Source: Hymenobacter busanensis (lineage in GTDB: Bacteria > Bacteroidota > Bacteroidia > Cytophagales > Hymenobacteraceae). From it: a stretch of DNA of 64,000 nucleotides. The stretch spans positions 124,001 to 188,000 of the forward strand of contig NZ_VTWU01000003.1 of assembly GCF_008727865.1 (NCBI RefSeq). The letters are read 5' to 3'. This document shows, in pieces, positions 35,487-46,700 of the stretch (the stretch's first letter is position 1; each line of letters starts with the position of its first letter). Position numbers and translations under genes: made by a program. The notes beneath the pieces are model-generated. The model was not told where the DNA came from and ran no database searches. It saw only the letters and a program-made list of their open reading frames with translations.

Positions 35487-35519
35487 AAAAAAGGCCACCC
35501 GATACGGGTGGCCTTTTTT
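35487..35519 (+). terminator. Terminator of the beta-helix gene
   Basis: AAAAAAGGCCACCC and GGGTGGCCTTTTTT form a 14-bp stem with a short loop, 20 nt after the stop. Both strands end in T-runs. Confidence 0.9.
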
Positions 35520-35599
35520 GTGCCTGCTTCAAAGCTTCGGTAGGGCACGAACGGTAACAGGCAAAAGATAATTTGTGGGCTACAGCAGGATGAAAAATC

Positions 35600-35642
35600 A
35601 AGCCCGACCGAAACCGGTTGGAGGCCGGTGCCGGTCGGGCTT
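35600..35642 (-). terminator. Terminator of the giant multidomain gene
   Basis: AAGCCCGACCG and its complement CGGTCGGGCTT close a hairpin with inner CCGG pairing; on the minus strand GATTTTT follows. It lies 23 nt past the stop. Confidence 0.75.
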
Positions 35643-35665
35643 GAAAGAGCGACGAAGCTGCGGGA

Positions 35666-38600
35666 TTAACGCTTGATCAGGCGTTTTACCACGCGGGTGT
35701 CGTTGCCGGTTACCACAATCAGGTAGGCGCCGGGGGCTACTTTGCCGAGGAAAAGCTCTGCGTGGTTGCCCCAAGCCAGGGCTTGCGTCAGCACCTTGCG
35801 GCCGGTCATGTCGGTGATGGTAGCCGTGTACGAGCCAGCCGCCAGCGGCGACAGATCAACGTACACAACGTCGGCCGCCGGGTTCGGGGAGAGTTCCACT
35901 TGCTTGGCCGAGGCACCGAAGGAAACCACGCGCACCGACGTGAGCGAGGCTTTGCCGTCGGTGTCTACCTGGCGCAGGCGGTAGTATGCCTGCGAGCCGA
36001 GCTGCGAAACCTTGGCATCGGTGAAGGTGTAGTTCTGCACCGTGTTGGTGGTGCCGTGGCCTTCCTTCTGCCCGATTTGCACGAACTGCTTGCCGTCGAA
36101 GCTGCGCTCTACCACAAAGTAGGCGTTGTTCAGCTCCTGAGCCGTCGACCAGGTCAGGAAGGCGTCAGCCGATTTGGCCGTAGCCTCAAAGGACTTCAGC
36201 GTAACTGGCAGCGGAGCTACCTGGCAGTTGCTGGCCTGGGTAATGTTCGGCACGTCGCCTTGCACAATGTTGCTGCGGGTGAGGCCGTCGAACTGCGTTC
36301 CGTCCGTAGAACCAAACGCAACCGTGCCGCTGGAGCTGCCTGTAAGGCCGTTGTTGCCGGGCAGCAACTCGGTAGCTGCACCCAGAGCCGAAGAGGCGAA
36401 TACTACACCGGCTGAACCGCCGCCGCCGGGACCGTGCTGGGCCGTTTGGGCGAGGTTGTTGCTGCCGCCGTCGCCGCCGTTGGCCAACACCGTGATGTTG
36501 TTCAGTGCCGATTTGCTGAGGATTACCACGCTGCCGCCGGCACCGCCGCCGCCGCTGCCGTCGTTGTCGACGGTAGACGTCTGGCTGAGGCCGTTGACGT
36601 TGATGGTGCCCGTGCCCGAAACCGTGGCGGCGTTGATGATGACGATACCGCCACCGGCTACACCGCTGGAGTTAAAGCCCGCATTGACGGCCGTACCTTG
36701 GCCCGAGCCGCCGGTGCCGTTGTTGGTGGTGCCGGCACCGCCGCCACCGCCCAGTACCACGCGGCTGGCGTTGGCCTGCAGGAACGGCGCACCGCCGTTA
36801 CCGCCCGTGGGGTTGCCCAGGTTCCAGGCGTTGCCGCCCTGGCCGCCGAAGCCGCCGTTGGCGCCGCCGCCGCCGCCCGTGTTGTTCTGGTTGTCGGCTA
36901 CGCTACCATCGGTGCCGCCGCCACCGGCGTTGCCCGGGGCGCCACGGCCGTAGCTGCCACCGGGGTAGCCTTCAGCCGTGTTGTCTTGCAGTACGCCGTT
37001 GTTGTTCACGTAGCGCGGCGTGCCGGCAATGCCTTCGCCTTTCGACGCGTGCACGTTCACGTCGCTCACGGCTACGTAGTCCTGGTTGGTGGGCGTGCCC
37101 GTGCCGTTGGCGCGGGTCAGCTGGCGGCCTGCGCCGCCGCGGAAGCCTTTGCCGCTGGCATCGATAGTGCGGCCGTTGAAGTTAAGCGTACCGCTTACTT
37201 CCAGTACCACTACGCCACCGGTGCGGCCGTCCCAGTTCGGGGCCACAATGTCGGCGCCCAGGGTCAGGTTGCGGTAGCGCGGTACCCGAATTACCTGGTA
37301 GCGCAGCTGGCCGCTCGTAGCCGTAGCATCGGCGTTGGTGTAGGTGTTGGTGAGGGGCGAAGCCAGGGTGAGCGTACCGCCGGCTGCCGTGGTGGCCGTG
37401 GCCGACGAACCGGCTACGTAGCGGTATTCGTACTGACCGGCTACCAGGTTGGTGCCCAGCGTGCCGTTGGCCGGGGTGTCGCTCGAAGCCGCACCGTCGC
37501 CGTAAGCCGTCGAGTTGGAGTTGTCGATCTGAGCGCCCTGCATCTGCATGATCAGAATCAGGTCGCCGGGGACGATGTTGCTGCTGCCGGTGGTGGTCAT
37601 GGCCGGGCCAACGGTAAGCGTCGTGGTGTTGGCCGTGGCCGTGTTCAGGCCGCGATAGTACGAGTTGGGCTGCTGGCCGGTGGCCGTCGTCTGATCGGTC
37701 GTCGTTTCGGCCAAGCAAGCCTGGGTCGAAACGGTGTTGCTGATCTTCACCGTCACGTTGGAGAAACCCGCCGTGCCGTCGTTGTTGCCCGCAATGGGGT
37801 CGGGCGTATCCGACGACGAGGTAACCTTGCCCACGATGGGGTTCAGGCCGGCTTGGGTGGCATCGAAGGTGAACGTGAACCCGGAGGACTCTTCGCTGGC
37901 TAGCGAAGAAATAGCCGGGAACGTGAGTACGCCGGTCGAGGGGTTGTAGCTACCGCCGCCCGATACCACGGGGTTGCCGAGGTTCTTGTTTACCGTTGCC
38001 GTCAGCACCACGTTTTGGGCTACCGAGGGGCCGTAGTTGCTGGCTACAATGTTCAGGATGGTGCGCGCACCCGGAGCCGCAGCTGCCGGACCCGTAATGG
38101 TGGCAGCCACGTCGGCCGAAGCCGAAGGGGTGGTCGTCACCTGGGCGTTGGCGGCCGAGCCGTCGTTGTTGGCAAAGCTGTTGTCGGCCGTGTTGGTCGA
38201 GCCGCCCGAGCCCACTGCACTAACCGTGAACAGGGCCGGCATCAGGAAACGCACGGTGTGCGTACGGCTGGCGTTGGTACCGAGGTTGCCCGTCGGGAAC
38301 TGCACCAAGCCCGTATTGGGGTCGTATACCGCGTCGTCCGAAGCCGTAACGCTCGTCAGGTTGGGGGGCAGCACAATGCGGCCCTGGGCCGAGGCCTCGA
38401 TGGTAGTGCTCAGGTTGGAGAGCGTGAGCGTGTAGAGCACGTAGCTGCCGGCCGGCGCCGTGGTCGGACCGCTCAGCGAAGCCGCAACGTCTACGGTGCT
38501 GTTGGAGCCATTGACGGTGATAGTGGCCGTGTTCGACGTGGCGTTGTTGGCGTCCTTCACCGTGTAGGTAGCCGTACCCGGTACGCTGGTGGTGAAGTTG

Positions 38601-40234
38601 GTGCCCGGCGTGAAGGTGACAATACCCGTAGTGGCGTCTACCGCAAACGTGCCCACGTTGAGGGCGCTGGTGCGAGTGAGGCTGACGGTATTGGCCCGCA
38701 AGTCGCCGTTGGCGTCGGTGTCGTTGCCCAGAATCCGGATCTGAATAGCCGCTTTCGTCGTGGCATTGGCGTATACCACATCATTCTGAGCTACCGGAGC
38801 TGCGTTATCAACGGTTACCGAGATGGTGCCTTGGTTGGACACCAAACCCAACTCGTCTTTCACCGTGTAGCGCACTACCGTGGTGCCCGTGAAGCCGTAG
38901 CGGGGAACGAAGGTTACCACACCTTCTTTGTCGACCGAGAACGTGCCGCCGCTGTTGGTGCCGCGGATGCTGCTGGTACCGGTGTCGCTGCCCTCCGAAG
39001 GGTCACGAATCAGCAGCACCGAGCTTTTCTTCAAGGACGAGTTGCCGTCGGCGTCGGTATCGTTAGCCAGCACGCTGATCTGAGCCGTCAGGCCGAAGTT
39101 GGTGAGCGTGTTGTTCACAGCTACCGGAGCCGAGTTGGCTACCGTGAGGGTGATAGTACCTTGGTTCGACGTTTGGTTGAACGTGTTTTTGACGGTGTAC
39201 TTGATAGACGTAGTACCGGTGTAGTTGCCTACCGGCGTAAACGTTACCACACCCGTGTTCGATACCGTAAACGTACCGGCGCTGTTGGTGCCGGGCAGCC
39301 CGGCAGTGTTGGCACTGGTAGCAGTGGAAGCACCTTGAACCAGGGTTACGGTGGTGTTGTCGAGGCCGCCGCCGCCGTCGTTTGACAGCACGTTGATGTT
39401 CGTTGCGGCTTTGTAAGAAACGGATTGTACGTCGTCGTTAGCAACGGGAGCACCTACTACACTAAGCACGTAGCTGACCGAAGCCGACGTCAGCGTGGGG
39501 TTGGCGTTGTCACGGGCCGTGTACGAGGCGTTGATGGTGCCGCCGCCCGAGTTGTTCGGCTGGAAGTACAGCGTGGTAGCCTGAGCCGCGCTGAGGGTGT
39601 TGGCGCCCGTTGACAGCGCGGTTCCGCCTGTCGCCTGGGTGTAAAAGGAACCGAGCGTGTTGGCAGGTACCGTGAAGATATAATTCGTGACGGTGGCGTT
39701 GCCCTCCGGGTCGGTGGCCGTCAGCGACGTTATCTGCGTACGGCCCGCCGAGCTAGCTACCGAAGCCGTTTTTGCTGCCGCCGTCGGGGCCGTGTTGGTA
39801 ACGGTAATGGTAATGGTGGCCTGGTTCGAGGTGTTATTGTTCCTGTCCTGAACCGTGTAACGAATGGTAACCGGGGTACCAACAACGGTACCCGCCACAG
39901 GCGTGAACGTAACAATCCCGGTCGTTCCGTTAACACTAAAGGTGCCAAGGCCGGATTGGGAACCTGCTACCAACGCTACGGATGTGTCATCGATATCATT
40001 GCCAGGGTTGCCGTTACCATTTCGGATATCGTTGGCCGTTACATCAACGTTTACGGCCGCGTTGTAGGCAGTAGAAGCGGCATCGTTGTTGGCGGTGGGT
40101 GCAGCAGCCGTGGCGGTGCCGGCAATGCCTAGCCAAAGCAACAACCCCAGCATCAGTCGACTCCTGCGACCAAATGTGTTCTTACGCGAAGAGTTGCCTG
40201 GTGCAACCCGCGGAAGGGGTACTGGTTTGTTCAT
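35666..40234 (-). CDS. Giant T9SS cargo with tandem cadherin-like, DUF11-like and glycine-rich domains
   Basis: The 1522-aa protein opens with a long basic n-region and membrane signal (LMLGLLLWLGIAGTATA). Five roughly 110-aa cadherin-like/Ig-like repeats begin near residues 45, 150, 270, 375 and 485, each with a phrase such as APVANDDVQS or APVAQNDVVY. Two DUF11-like beta-sandwiches follow (near 585 and 710; DVAASLSGP, DVAATITGP). A glycine-rich segment lies around 1070-1290. The C-terminus is a T9SS type A domain (VELSPNPAADVVYVDLS to RLIKR). It is probably a surface adhesin or matrix protein. An AT-rich leader with TAATTTTG precedes it. Confidence 0.9.
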   Translation of the reverse strand: MNKPVPLPRVAPGNSSRKNTFGRRSRLMLGLLLWLGIAGTATAAAPTANNDAASTAYNAAVNVDVTANDIRNGNGNPGNDIDDTSVALVAGSQSGLGTFSVNGTTGIVTFTPVAGTVVGTPVTIRYTVQDRNNNTSNQATITITVTNTAPTAAAKTASVASSAGRTQITSLTATDPEGNATVTNYIFTVPANTLGSFYTQATGGTALSTGANTLSAAQATTLYFQPNNSGGGTINASYTARDNANPTLTSASVSYVLSVVGAPVANDDVQSVSYKAATNINVLSNDGGGGLDNTTVTLVQGASTATSANTAGLPGTNSAGTFTVSNTGVVTFTPVGNYTGTTSIKYTVKNTFNQTSNQGTITLTVANSAPVAVNNTLTNFGLTAQISVLANDTDADGNSSLKKSSVLLIRDPSEGSDTGTSSIRGTNSGGTFSVDKEGVVTFVPRYGFTGTTVVRYTVKDELGLVSNQGTISVTVDNAAPVAQNDVVYANATTKAAIQIRILGNDTDANGDLRANTVSLTRTSALNVGTFAVDATTGIVTFTPGTNFTTSVPGTATYTVKDANNATSNTATITVNGSNSTVDVAASLSGPTTAPAGSYVLYTLTLSNLSTTIEASAQGRIVLPPNLTSVTASDDAVYDPNTGLVQFPTGNLGTNASRTHTVRFLMPALFTVSAVGSGGSTNTADNSFANNDGSAANAQVTTTPSASADVAATITGPAAAAPGARTILNIVASNYGPSVAQNVVLTATVNKNLGNPVVSGGGSYNPSTGVLTFPAISSLASEESSGFTFTFDATQAGLNPIVGKVTSSSDTPDPIAGNNDGTAGFSNVTVKISNTVSTQACLAETTTDQTTATGQQPNSYYRGLNTATANTTTLTVGPAMTTTGSSNIVPGDLILIMQMQGAQIDNSNSTAYGDGAASSDTPANGTLGTNLVAGQYEYRYVAGSSATATTAAGGTLTLASPLTNTYTNADATATSGQLRYQVIRVPRYRNLTLGADIVAPNWDGRTGGVVVLEVSGTLNFNGRTIDASGKGFRGGAGRQLTRANGTGTPTNQDYVAVSDVNVHASKGEGIAGTPRYVNNNGVLQDNTAEGYPGGSYGRGAPGNAGGGGTDGSVADNQNNTGGGGGANGGFGGQGGNAWNLGNPTGGNGGAPFLQANASRVVLGGGGGAGTTNNGTGGSGQGTAVNAGFNSSGVAGGGIVIINAATVSGTGTINVNGLSQTSTVDNDGSGGGGAGGSVVILSKSALNNITVLANGGDGGSNNLAQTAQHGPGGGGSAGVVFASSALGAATELLPGNNGLTGSSSGTVAFGSTDGTQFDGLTRSNIVQGDVPNITQASNCQVAPLPVTLKSFEATAKSADAFLTWSTAQELNNAYFVVERSFDGKQFVQIGQKEGHGTTNTVQNYTFTDAKVSQLGSQAYYRLRQVDTDGKASLTSVRVVSFGASAKQVELSPNPAADVVYVDLSPLAAGSYTATITDMTGRKVLTQALAWGNHAELFLGKVAPGAYLIVVTGNDTRVVKRLIKR

Positions 40235-40307
40235 GTGGTATGTGGATGGATGGAAAAACGCGTCGTTGAAATCCGTATGGCCTAGTCTTGGGAGAAGCCA
40301 AACGGTA

Positions 40308-40315
40308 CAAAATTA
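40308..40315 (-). promoter_or_regulatory. -7 element for the giant T9SS gene
   Basis: The minus strand reads TAATTTTG, matching TAnnTTTG, 74 nt before the ATG at 40234. The whole gap 40235-40581 is strikingly AT-rich and holds no gene; besides this element it contains the malQ terminator. Confidence 0.6.
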
Positions 40316-40524
40316 GCGAGTTAATTTAGTACCATAACTTTTTTGCTTGTAAAATTATCGTTACACGAATCAAATTGGGCCTAGCAACCGTAGTAAGGCG
40401 TTTTTTGCATTATCGCAATTAATGTTTTGCCTTTACCAGTATAATAGAATCATATAATGCATAGTATTAATCTTTAATTTTATTGTAATAAATTTGGCGG
40501 CTATTCTTGCGAGATTAAGAACAG

Positions 40525-40554
40525 AAAAGCGCGCCGTGATTAGCAGCGCGCTTT
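40525..40554 (-). terminator. Terminator of malQ
   Basis: AAAGCGCGC and GCGCGCTTT form the stem around a 11-nt loop; the minus strand continues TCTGTTCTT. It is 28 nt after the malQ stop. Confidence 0.8.
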
Positions 40555-40581
40555 CCTAACAACAGTCAGTAAACTGCCGAC

Positions 40582-43320
40582 CTACCGGCCGCTTTGTTTC
40601 ACCAAGTCGTGGATTTGTTGGTTGAAGCCTTCGGCCTGGCCCAGCTGTTCCAAAGGCAAGTGGAAACGATACTTCCAGAAGTGCTCGGGGTTTGAGGGTA
40701 CGTTCACCTGCTCATCGAGTGGGTTCTGGCGCCGCAATTGGTCGTTGAGGGCTACCAGATCCTGCAGCGGGAAAATGGCCCACATAGCCGGCGAATAAAG
40801 GTGCTGTACTACCACTTCGCGGGAAGCCCAAGACTCGCAGAAATACGGGGCCGCCTGGCCGCCGTGGCCCAGCAGCTGCTCGAAAAAGCGTTGGGTGCGC
40901 TCGTGGTCCTCTTCCCACCAGCCGCGCACGGTGCTCATGTCGTGGCACGACGGTGAGACGACGGAAAGGTACGCGGCGTCGTTAGGGTGCGAGAATTCGA
41001 TGCCGGTGGCGGCGGGCATGCGCTGAATATTGAGGCCCAGCATACCCAGCTGGCGCATCACGCCGGGCACCGAGGCGGGCACCATGCCCAGGTCTTCGCC
41101 GAAGATGAGCATGTTGGTGGCGTAGCGAATGGCCGGCAGCTTCACCAAGCCCTGCTCGCGCCAGAAATCCTCGTGGCGACGGAAGAAGAAGTCCACGTAG
41201 AGGTCCTGCATACGGCGGCGCGACTGGTCGTCCAGGTCGCGGAAGGTGCGGGACTTGTCTACGGTGATGCGCGGATGCCAGTACTCGCCGTTGGAGCCGT
41301 CGGCTTCCACGAAAAGCACTTCGGTGTGCAGGCGGTACAGGCCCTCGCGCAGGCGCTTGAGGTGGTCGTGCTCCTCGGCGGGGGCAGCGGTCAGCTGCTG
41401 CTCAAACACGGCCTCCACTTTGCGCTGCGTGTCCACGAACTCGCGGAAGCGGAACGCGCCGTGGCTGCCTTCGTCGAGGAACTCGTCGCGCACGGCTCCG
41501 GCCGCGGCTCCAAAAAGCTCCTCCAGAATGTGCCAGCGAATGTAGGGCTTGGCCAGCCGGTCGTAGTCGAACCAGCCCAGGCGCTGCTCTACCTCGTGAC
41601 GGTGCAGGGGCAGAGCGGGCGAGAAATGGCCCAGCAAGCCCTCAACGGCGTGGGCCGGAATTTCCCAGATGCGGAAGAAGCCCAGAATGTGGTCGATGCG
41701 CAGGGCATCAAAGTAGCGGCTGAGGTGCGTGAGGCGCTGGCGCCACCAGGCGTAATTGTCCTCGGCCATTTTCTCCCAGTTGTAGGTCGGAAAGCGCCAG
41801 TTCTGGCCCGTTACCGAGAAGTCGTCGGGCGGGGCGCCGGCTTGCTGATCGAGGTGGTACAGCTCGGGCTGGGTCCAGGCCTCCACCGAGTGGCGGTAGA
41901 TGCCAATGGGCAGGTCGCCCTTCAGGACCACGCCTTTCGAGCGGGCGTAGTCGACGGCGGCCACGAGCTGCTTGTCGAGGTGAAACTGCGTGAACAAGTG
42001 CAGACCGAACTCGTCGAACTCGGAATGCGCGGGGTCGAGCAGAGCCGGGAGCCAGTCGCCGGGTTGCTGAAACGCGGCGGGCCACTGGCGGAAATCCACG
42101 GTGCCGAACCGCTCGCGCAGGCCGCTGAACACGGCGTAGGGCGCCAGCCACGCCTGTTGCTCCTGGAAAAACCGCTGGTAAGCCGGATCGGCTAGGAAAG
42201 CGGCTTTTTCCTGCTGGTAGAGGTGCCGCAGGAAGCGCCACTTAGCTTCGGTCACGGGCTCGTAGTCCACAAAGTCGCGGCCGTTCAGTTCCTCGCGGAG
42301 TTGATCGAGTTCGGCGCGTAGGGTTGGGTCCTGCAGCTCGGCCACGTCCTGCAGGCGCAGGTACTGCGGGTGCAGGGCAAACACCGAAATGGCAGCGTAG
42401 GGGTACGAATCGACCCAGGTATGGGTGGCCGTGGTGTCGTTGATGGGCAGCACCTGCACCAGTTGCAGACCCGCTTCCACGGCCCAATCGACCAGCAGGT
42501 TCAGATCGGGAAACTCACCTACGCCCAGGCCTTGCTGGCTGCGCAGGGCAAACACGGGCAGGGCCACGCCCGCACCGCGCCAGGGGCCGCCGGTTTGCCG
42601 GAACTGCTCGTCGTGGCGCCAGCGCAGGGTGTCGCGGTGGCCGAGGGGCGGCAGCACGCGGTCGGGGCCGGCTTCGAGGTCGATGCAGCGCTTTGCCTGC
42701 GGGTCCCAGAAACCGTATTTGTAAAGGACCGGCTTGTCGGGCGTCACCAAGGCCACATCGGCCGACCAGTACGGGAAATCGGCATCGGACAGCACGAGGG
42801 CTTTGCGGTTGTCCCAAGCCCCCAGGGCTTCGTCGGAGCCCAGAATGCACAGGCACTGACCGGGCTGCACGCGCGGAGCGCCCAGGGAGAAGCGCACGGC
42901 CGCATCGGCGGCGCGCGAGCGGGCCGCGCGGCCGGTGCCCGGCCCGCAAGGCGACTCGGCCGGGCGGCGGAAAATGGCCTGCGTGAAAGCGTTGGTCAGC
43001 AGCTCGTACTCGGGCAGCTGCGGCACGCGCCAGAACTCGTCGAGCAGCACGCGGCCGTACGACTCGCCGGTGAGGGCCACCACGCGGTCGGGGCCGCCTT
43101 CCCAGTGCGTCACGCCGTTGTCGACCAGCACATACTTGTAGCGCAGCTCGGCGGTATCGGCCGCCACGTCTACTTCCTGCTCCCAAAACCCGGACGACGG
43201 GTCGTAGGTCAGGCGTAAAGCACGGTCGGGGTGCCAGTCGCCGAGGGCGGCGCCGGCGCCGCGCACTTCGAGGCGCTGACCCCAGGAAGTGAAGTACGGG
43301 AGGCGAAAACGGACGAGCAT
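40582..43320 (-). CDS. malQ: 4-alpha-glucanotransferase with two CBM20 domains
   Basis: The 912-aa enzyme transfers alpha-1,4-glucan segments between chains. Two starch-binding CBM20 modules occupy about residues 1-115 and 135-240 (VRFRLPYFTSWGQRLEVRGA; VRFSLGAPRVQPGQCLCILG). The GH77 barrel has FDALRIDHILGFFRIWEIP with the Asp nucleophile and FGEDLGMVP with the acid/base Glu. The CBM20-CBM20-GH77 layout is typical for Bacteroidota and resembles plant DPE2. No signal peptide, so cytoplasmic. It is alone on its strand; with GH15 and otsAB it suggests handling of internal alpha-glucans and maltose. Confidence 0.96.
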   Translation of the reverse strand: MLVRFRLPYFTSWGQRLEVRGAGAALGDWHPDRALRLTYDPSSGFWEQEVDVAADTAELRYKYVLVDNGVTHWEGGPDRVVALTGESYGRVLLDEFWRVPQLPEYELLTNAFTQAIFRRPAESPCGPGTGRAARSRAADAAVRFSLGAPRVQPGQCLCILGSDEALGAWDNRKALVLSDADFPYWSADVALVTPDKPVLYKYGFWDPQAKRCIDLEAGPDRVLPPLGHRDTLRWRHDEQFRQTGGPWRGAGVALPVFALRSQQGLGVGEFPDLNLLVDWAVEAGLQLVQVLPINDTTATHTWVDSYPYAAISVFALHPQYLRLQDVAELQDPTLRAELDQLREELNGRDFVDYEPVTEAKWRFLRHLYQQEKAAFLADPAYQRFFQEQQAWLAPYAVFSGLRERFGTVDFRQWPAAFQQPGDWLPALLDPAHSEFDEFGLHLFTQFHLDKQLVAAVDYARSKGVVLKGDLPIGIYRHSVEAWTQPELYHLDQQAGAPPDDFSVTGQNWRFPTYNWEKMAEDNYAWWRQRLTHLSRYFDALRIDHILGFFRIWEIPAHAVEGLLGHFSPALPLHRHEVEQRLGWFDYDRLAKPYIRWHILEELFGAAAGAVRDEFLDEGSHGAFRFREFVDTQRKVEAVFEQQLTAAPAEEHDHLKRLREGLYRLHTEVLFVEADGSNGEYWHPRITVDKSRTFRDLDDQSRRRMQDLYVDFFFRRHEDFWREQGLVKLPAIRYATNMLIFGEDLGMVPASVPGVMRQLGMLGLNIQRMPAATGIEFSHPNDAAYLSVVSPSCHDMSTVRGWWEEDHERTQRFFEQLLGHGGQAAPYFCESWASREVVVQHLYSPAMWAIFPLQDLVALNDQLRRQNPLDEQVNVPSNPEHFWKYRFHLPLEQLGQAEGFNQQIHDLVKQSGR

Positions 43321-43725
43321 ATGCTACAGGAAAACCCGCCGGGGCGCAGCAGCGCTGGGAAAGGGCGGCGAAAGATTACCCGAAGCTACACGGTCGGAAA
43401 CCGGAATCAAATTTGAGCGCAACCGGAAACGATTGCGACATCAGAAAAAGAATTTAAGCCAGATAAGAGACGGATTCGGGCGCTCCTACGTGGTATTTAG
43501 CCTGGGTCTTTGCCCGCATAAGACAGCGCAAATGACGCGGCTTAGCGTCGGCGGCGGGCGGCCGATTGGTGGCTGCGGGACAGCAACGCTGCTTTTGCAG
43601 CCGGCTTGGTCGGCCCCTGCAGCCGCTACTCCCGCCGGGCTGCCCGGCAGGCTTGGCCTAACCCCCGGCGGCTTTTTTCCGTTGGGTTGGGCAGACCCCT
43701 TCTCTCGCTTTACCCATTTTTCGTT
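43321..43725. other. Intergenic region between divergent malQ and tamB
   Basis: This 405-nt gap should carry both divergent promoters. I found no full TAnnTTTG match on either strand. A reading frame runs through 43606-43725 into tamB, but its predicted peptide is Pro/Arg/Ala-rich with no membrane anchor and is not favoured as the start. Confidence 0.5.
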
Positions 43726-46700
43726 GTGTCAACTTCTCTACGCCGCATCCTGTACGTCGTACTCGGGCTATTGGCGTTTGTAGTCCTGTTGGTGGTGGGA
43801 GTAGTGGTGGCGCTGCAATTCCCCTCGGTGCAGGACTACGCCGCCCGCAAAGCTGCGGGCTACCTGCAAGGTAAAATCGGCACCGAAGTGCGCATCGGCA
43901 AGTTTCGCACCGACTGGCGCCACGGCCTGGCCCTCGACCGCGTGTACCTGGAAGACCAGCACGGCGACACGCTGGTGTCGGTGGGGCATTTGGGCGTGAG
44001 CCTCGATTTGTGGGCGCTGGCCAAGTCCGAAATCAACGTCAGCTCGGTGGAGCTGACCGACGGCACCGTGAACATTGCCCGCACGCTGCCCGATTCGACC
44101 TACAACTTCGACTACATTCTGGCCGCCTTTGCCACCGGCGACACCGCCACGGCAACGCCCGCCGACTCGACCGGCGGCTTCAAATACGACATCGGCGACG
44201 CGCACCTCGCCAACGTGCGCCTGACCTACACCGACGAAGTGGACGGCCTGAACGTGCGCACCCGCGTGGGCGACCTGGCCGTGACCATGAACGAAGTGGA
44301 CGTGGACAAAAGCACCTACCGCGTCGAGAACGTGGCGCTCAAAAACACCGGCATCAACATCGTGCAGACGAAGGTGCCGCCCGACACGCCCGCCGAGCCG
44401 CTCACCCTCACCTTCGGCCTCGACAAGGCCACGCTCGACAACGTGGCGCTCAGCTACCGCAACGAAGTGGCCAAGCAGTACATCGGCACGCGCATCGGGC
44501 AGGCCGCCGTCACGGCCGACAACATCGACCTGATCCGGCAGCGCATCGGGCTGAACACGCTGGTGCTGCGCGACGCCGAGGTGACTTACGCCCAGAATTC
44601 CCAGGTGCCCGTGACCGAGCGCGTGGTGAACCCCGCCGAAACCGTACGCAAGCTTGATTCGGCCGTGACGCAGGCCACCGGCGCGGCCACCTCGTGGGCC
44701 CTCACGCTGCGCGAGTCCGACATAAGCGGCGTGAAGTTCACCTTCGACAACCTCGACGAAAAGCCGCAGCGCACCCGCCTGCCGGCCATGGACTACAACC
44801 ACCTGCTGTTTGAGGACCTGGCGCTGAAAACCCGTAACCTGCGCTACTCCAGCAACCGCACCACCGGCCGCATCGACCTGCTGGCGGGCCGCGAGAAAAG
44901 CGGCTTCCGCGTCGACCGTGCCGAGGCCGATGTGGTGTACGACTCGGTGCAGATTCGCCTCGACAACCTCGACCTCGTCACGCCCCACACCCGCATCCGC
45001 CGCACGCTGGCCATTGGCTTCGATTCCCTGGGCATGCTGGCCGATACGAAACAGCTGGGCAAAATGCGCATGGAGGCCGATTTGCAGGACGTGCGCCTGG
45101 GCTTTCGCGACATCCTGTACATGGCGCCCGACCTCATTACCGAAAAGCCCTTCACCAGCGGCCCCAACCAGTCGGTGCTGCTGAGCGGGCAGGTGAACGG
45201 CCGCCTCGACAACTTCGCGCTCAACAATGTGGAAATCGTGGGGCTGCGCAACACCGTGGTGCGCGCCTCGGGCCGCATTCAGGGCCTGCCCAACACCGAC
45301 CGCCGCCTCTACACCGATCTGCGCATTGCCCAGCTGACCACCACCAAGCGCGACCTGAACGACCTGCTGCCCGCCGGCCTCATTCCCGCCGATGTGATTG
45401 AACTGCCCGAGCGCGCCACGCTGTCGGGCACCGTGCGCGGCCGGCCTACCGCCAACGACCTCGCCCTGAACCTGAAGGCCAACACCTCGTTTGGCGGCGC
45501 TACCATTGCGGCCAATCTGCGGCCCGGCCCCGCCGGCCGCGAGCCGGTGGATGCGCGCTTCACGTTCCAGAACTTCCAGCTCGGCCGCCTGCTCAAGCAG
45601 CCCGACATTGGCCCCGTAACCGGCCGCGGCTCCTACGTGGGTACCGGTTTCGAGCCCACGACCATGCGCGGCAAGCTGGTGGCCCGCCTCGACCGGGCCC
45701 GGTACGGCACCTACACCTACCGCAACATCGACGCCACCGTCGGCATCACGGGCCAGCAGTACGCCATCGACGCGCGCAGCACCGGCGACGCCAACGCGGC
45801 CTTTGCTATTAAAGGCAACATCGATTTGCGCAACCCCAACGCGCCGGTGTACGCCTTCAGCGGCAACCTGAAAAGCCTGAACCTGACCGCGCTGGGCTTC
45901 TACTCGGGCGGCGACCTGCGCGTGCAGGGTGATTTGGACGCCAACCTCTCGGGCTCCGACCTGAACACCATCAACGGCACGCTCACGGGCGACAACATCG
46001 TCATCGTGTCGAACAACCAAGCCATTCCGCTCGACTCGGTGAATGCGCGCATCGTGCAGGTGCCGGGCCGCACCGAGGTCGATTTCACGTCGAGCATTCT
46101 GCAGGCCACCGTGCGCGGCAACACCCGCCTCGGCGACATGGCCACGGCCCTGCAGCAGCATATCGACCGGTACTTCGACCTGCCGGGCGTGCAGTACCGC
46201 GCCTCGTCGGTGGCGCGCAACTTTACCTTCGACGTGACCGTGCCCCAGTCGGGCGCGCGGCTGCTACCCAAGTTTGTTACCGGCCTCACGCGCATTTCGC
46301 CCTTCAAAGCCAGCGGCGCCTTCGACAGCCGCGCCGCCAGCCTGGCCGTGCGCTCCGACGTGGCCTTTATGCGCTACCAGGGCATTGCCTTCGACTCCTT
46401 GAAGCTGCGCGTGGGCTCCGACGCCCAGAAGCTCGACTACTCCGTCGCCCTCGACCAAGTGCGGCAGGACACGACCTTGCGCGTGCCCAACCCCAGCCTG
46501 ACCGGCAGCATTGCCAACAACCAAATTGGTACGCGCCTGCGCATCGCCGAGTCCGATTCGGCCGAGCGCCTGAGCTTGGGCGGCGTGCTGCAGGTGCTGA
46601 ACGGCGGCTCCACCTACCAGTTCAGCTTCGCCCCGCAGCTGTCGGTAGACAAGGTCGAGTGGGTGGTGGCGCCCAACAACTACGTGCGCTACACGCCCGC

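Noticed and set aside
43606-43725. N-terminal extension of TamB from the ATG at 43606
   Set aside because: The extension is Pro/Arg-rich and precedes the membrane anchor by about 40 residues; the GTG at 43726 gives a normal TamB start.
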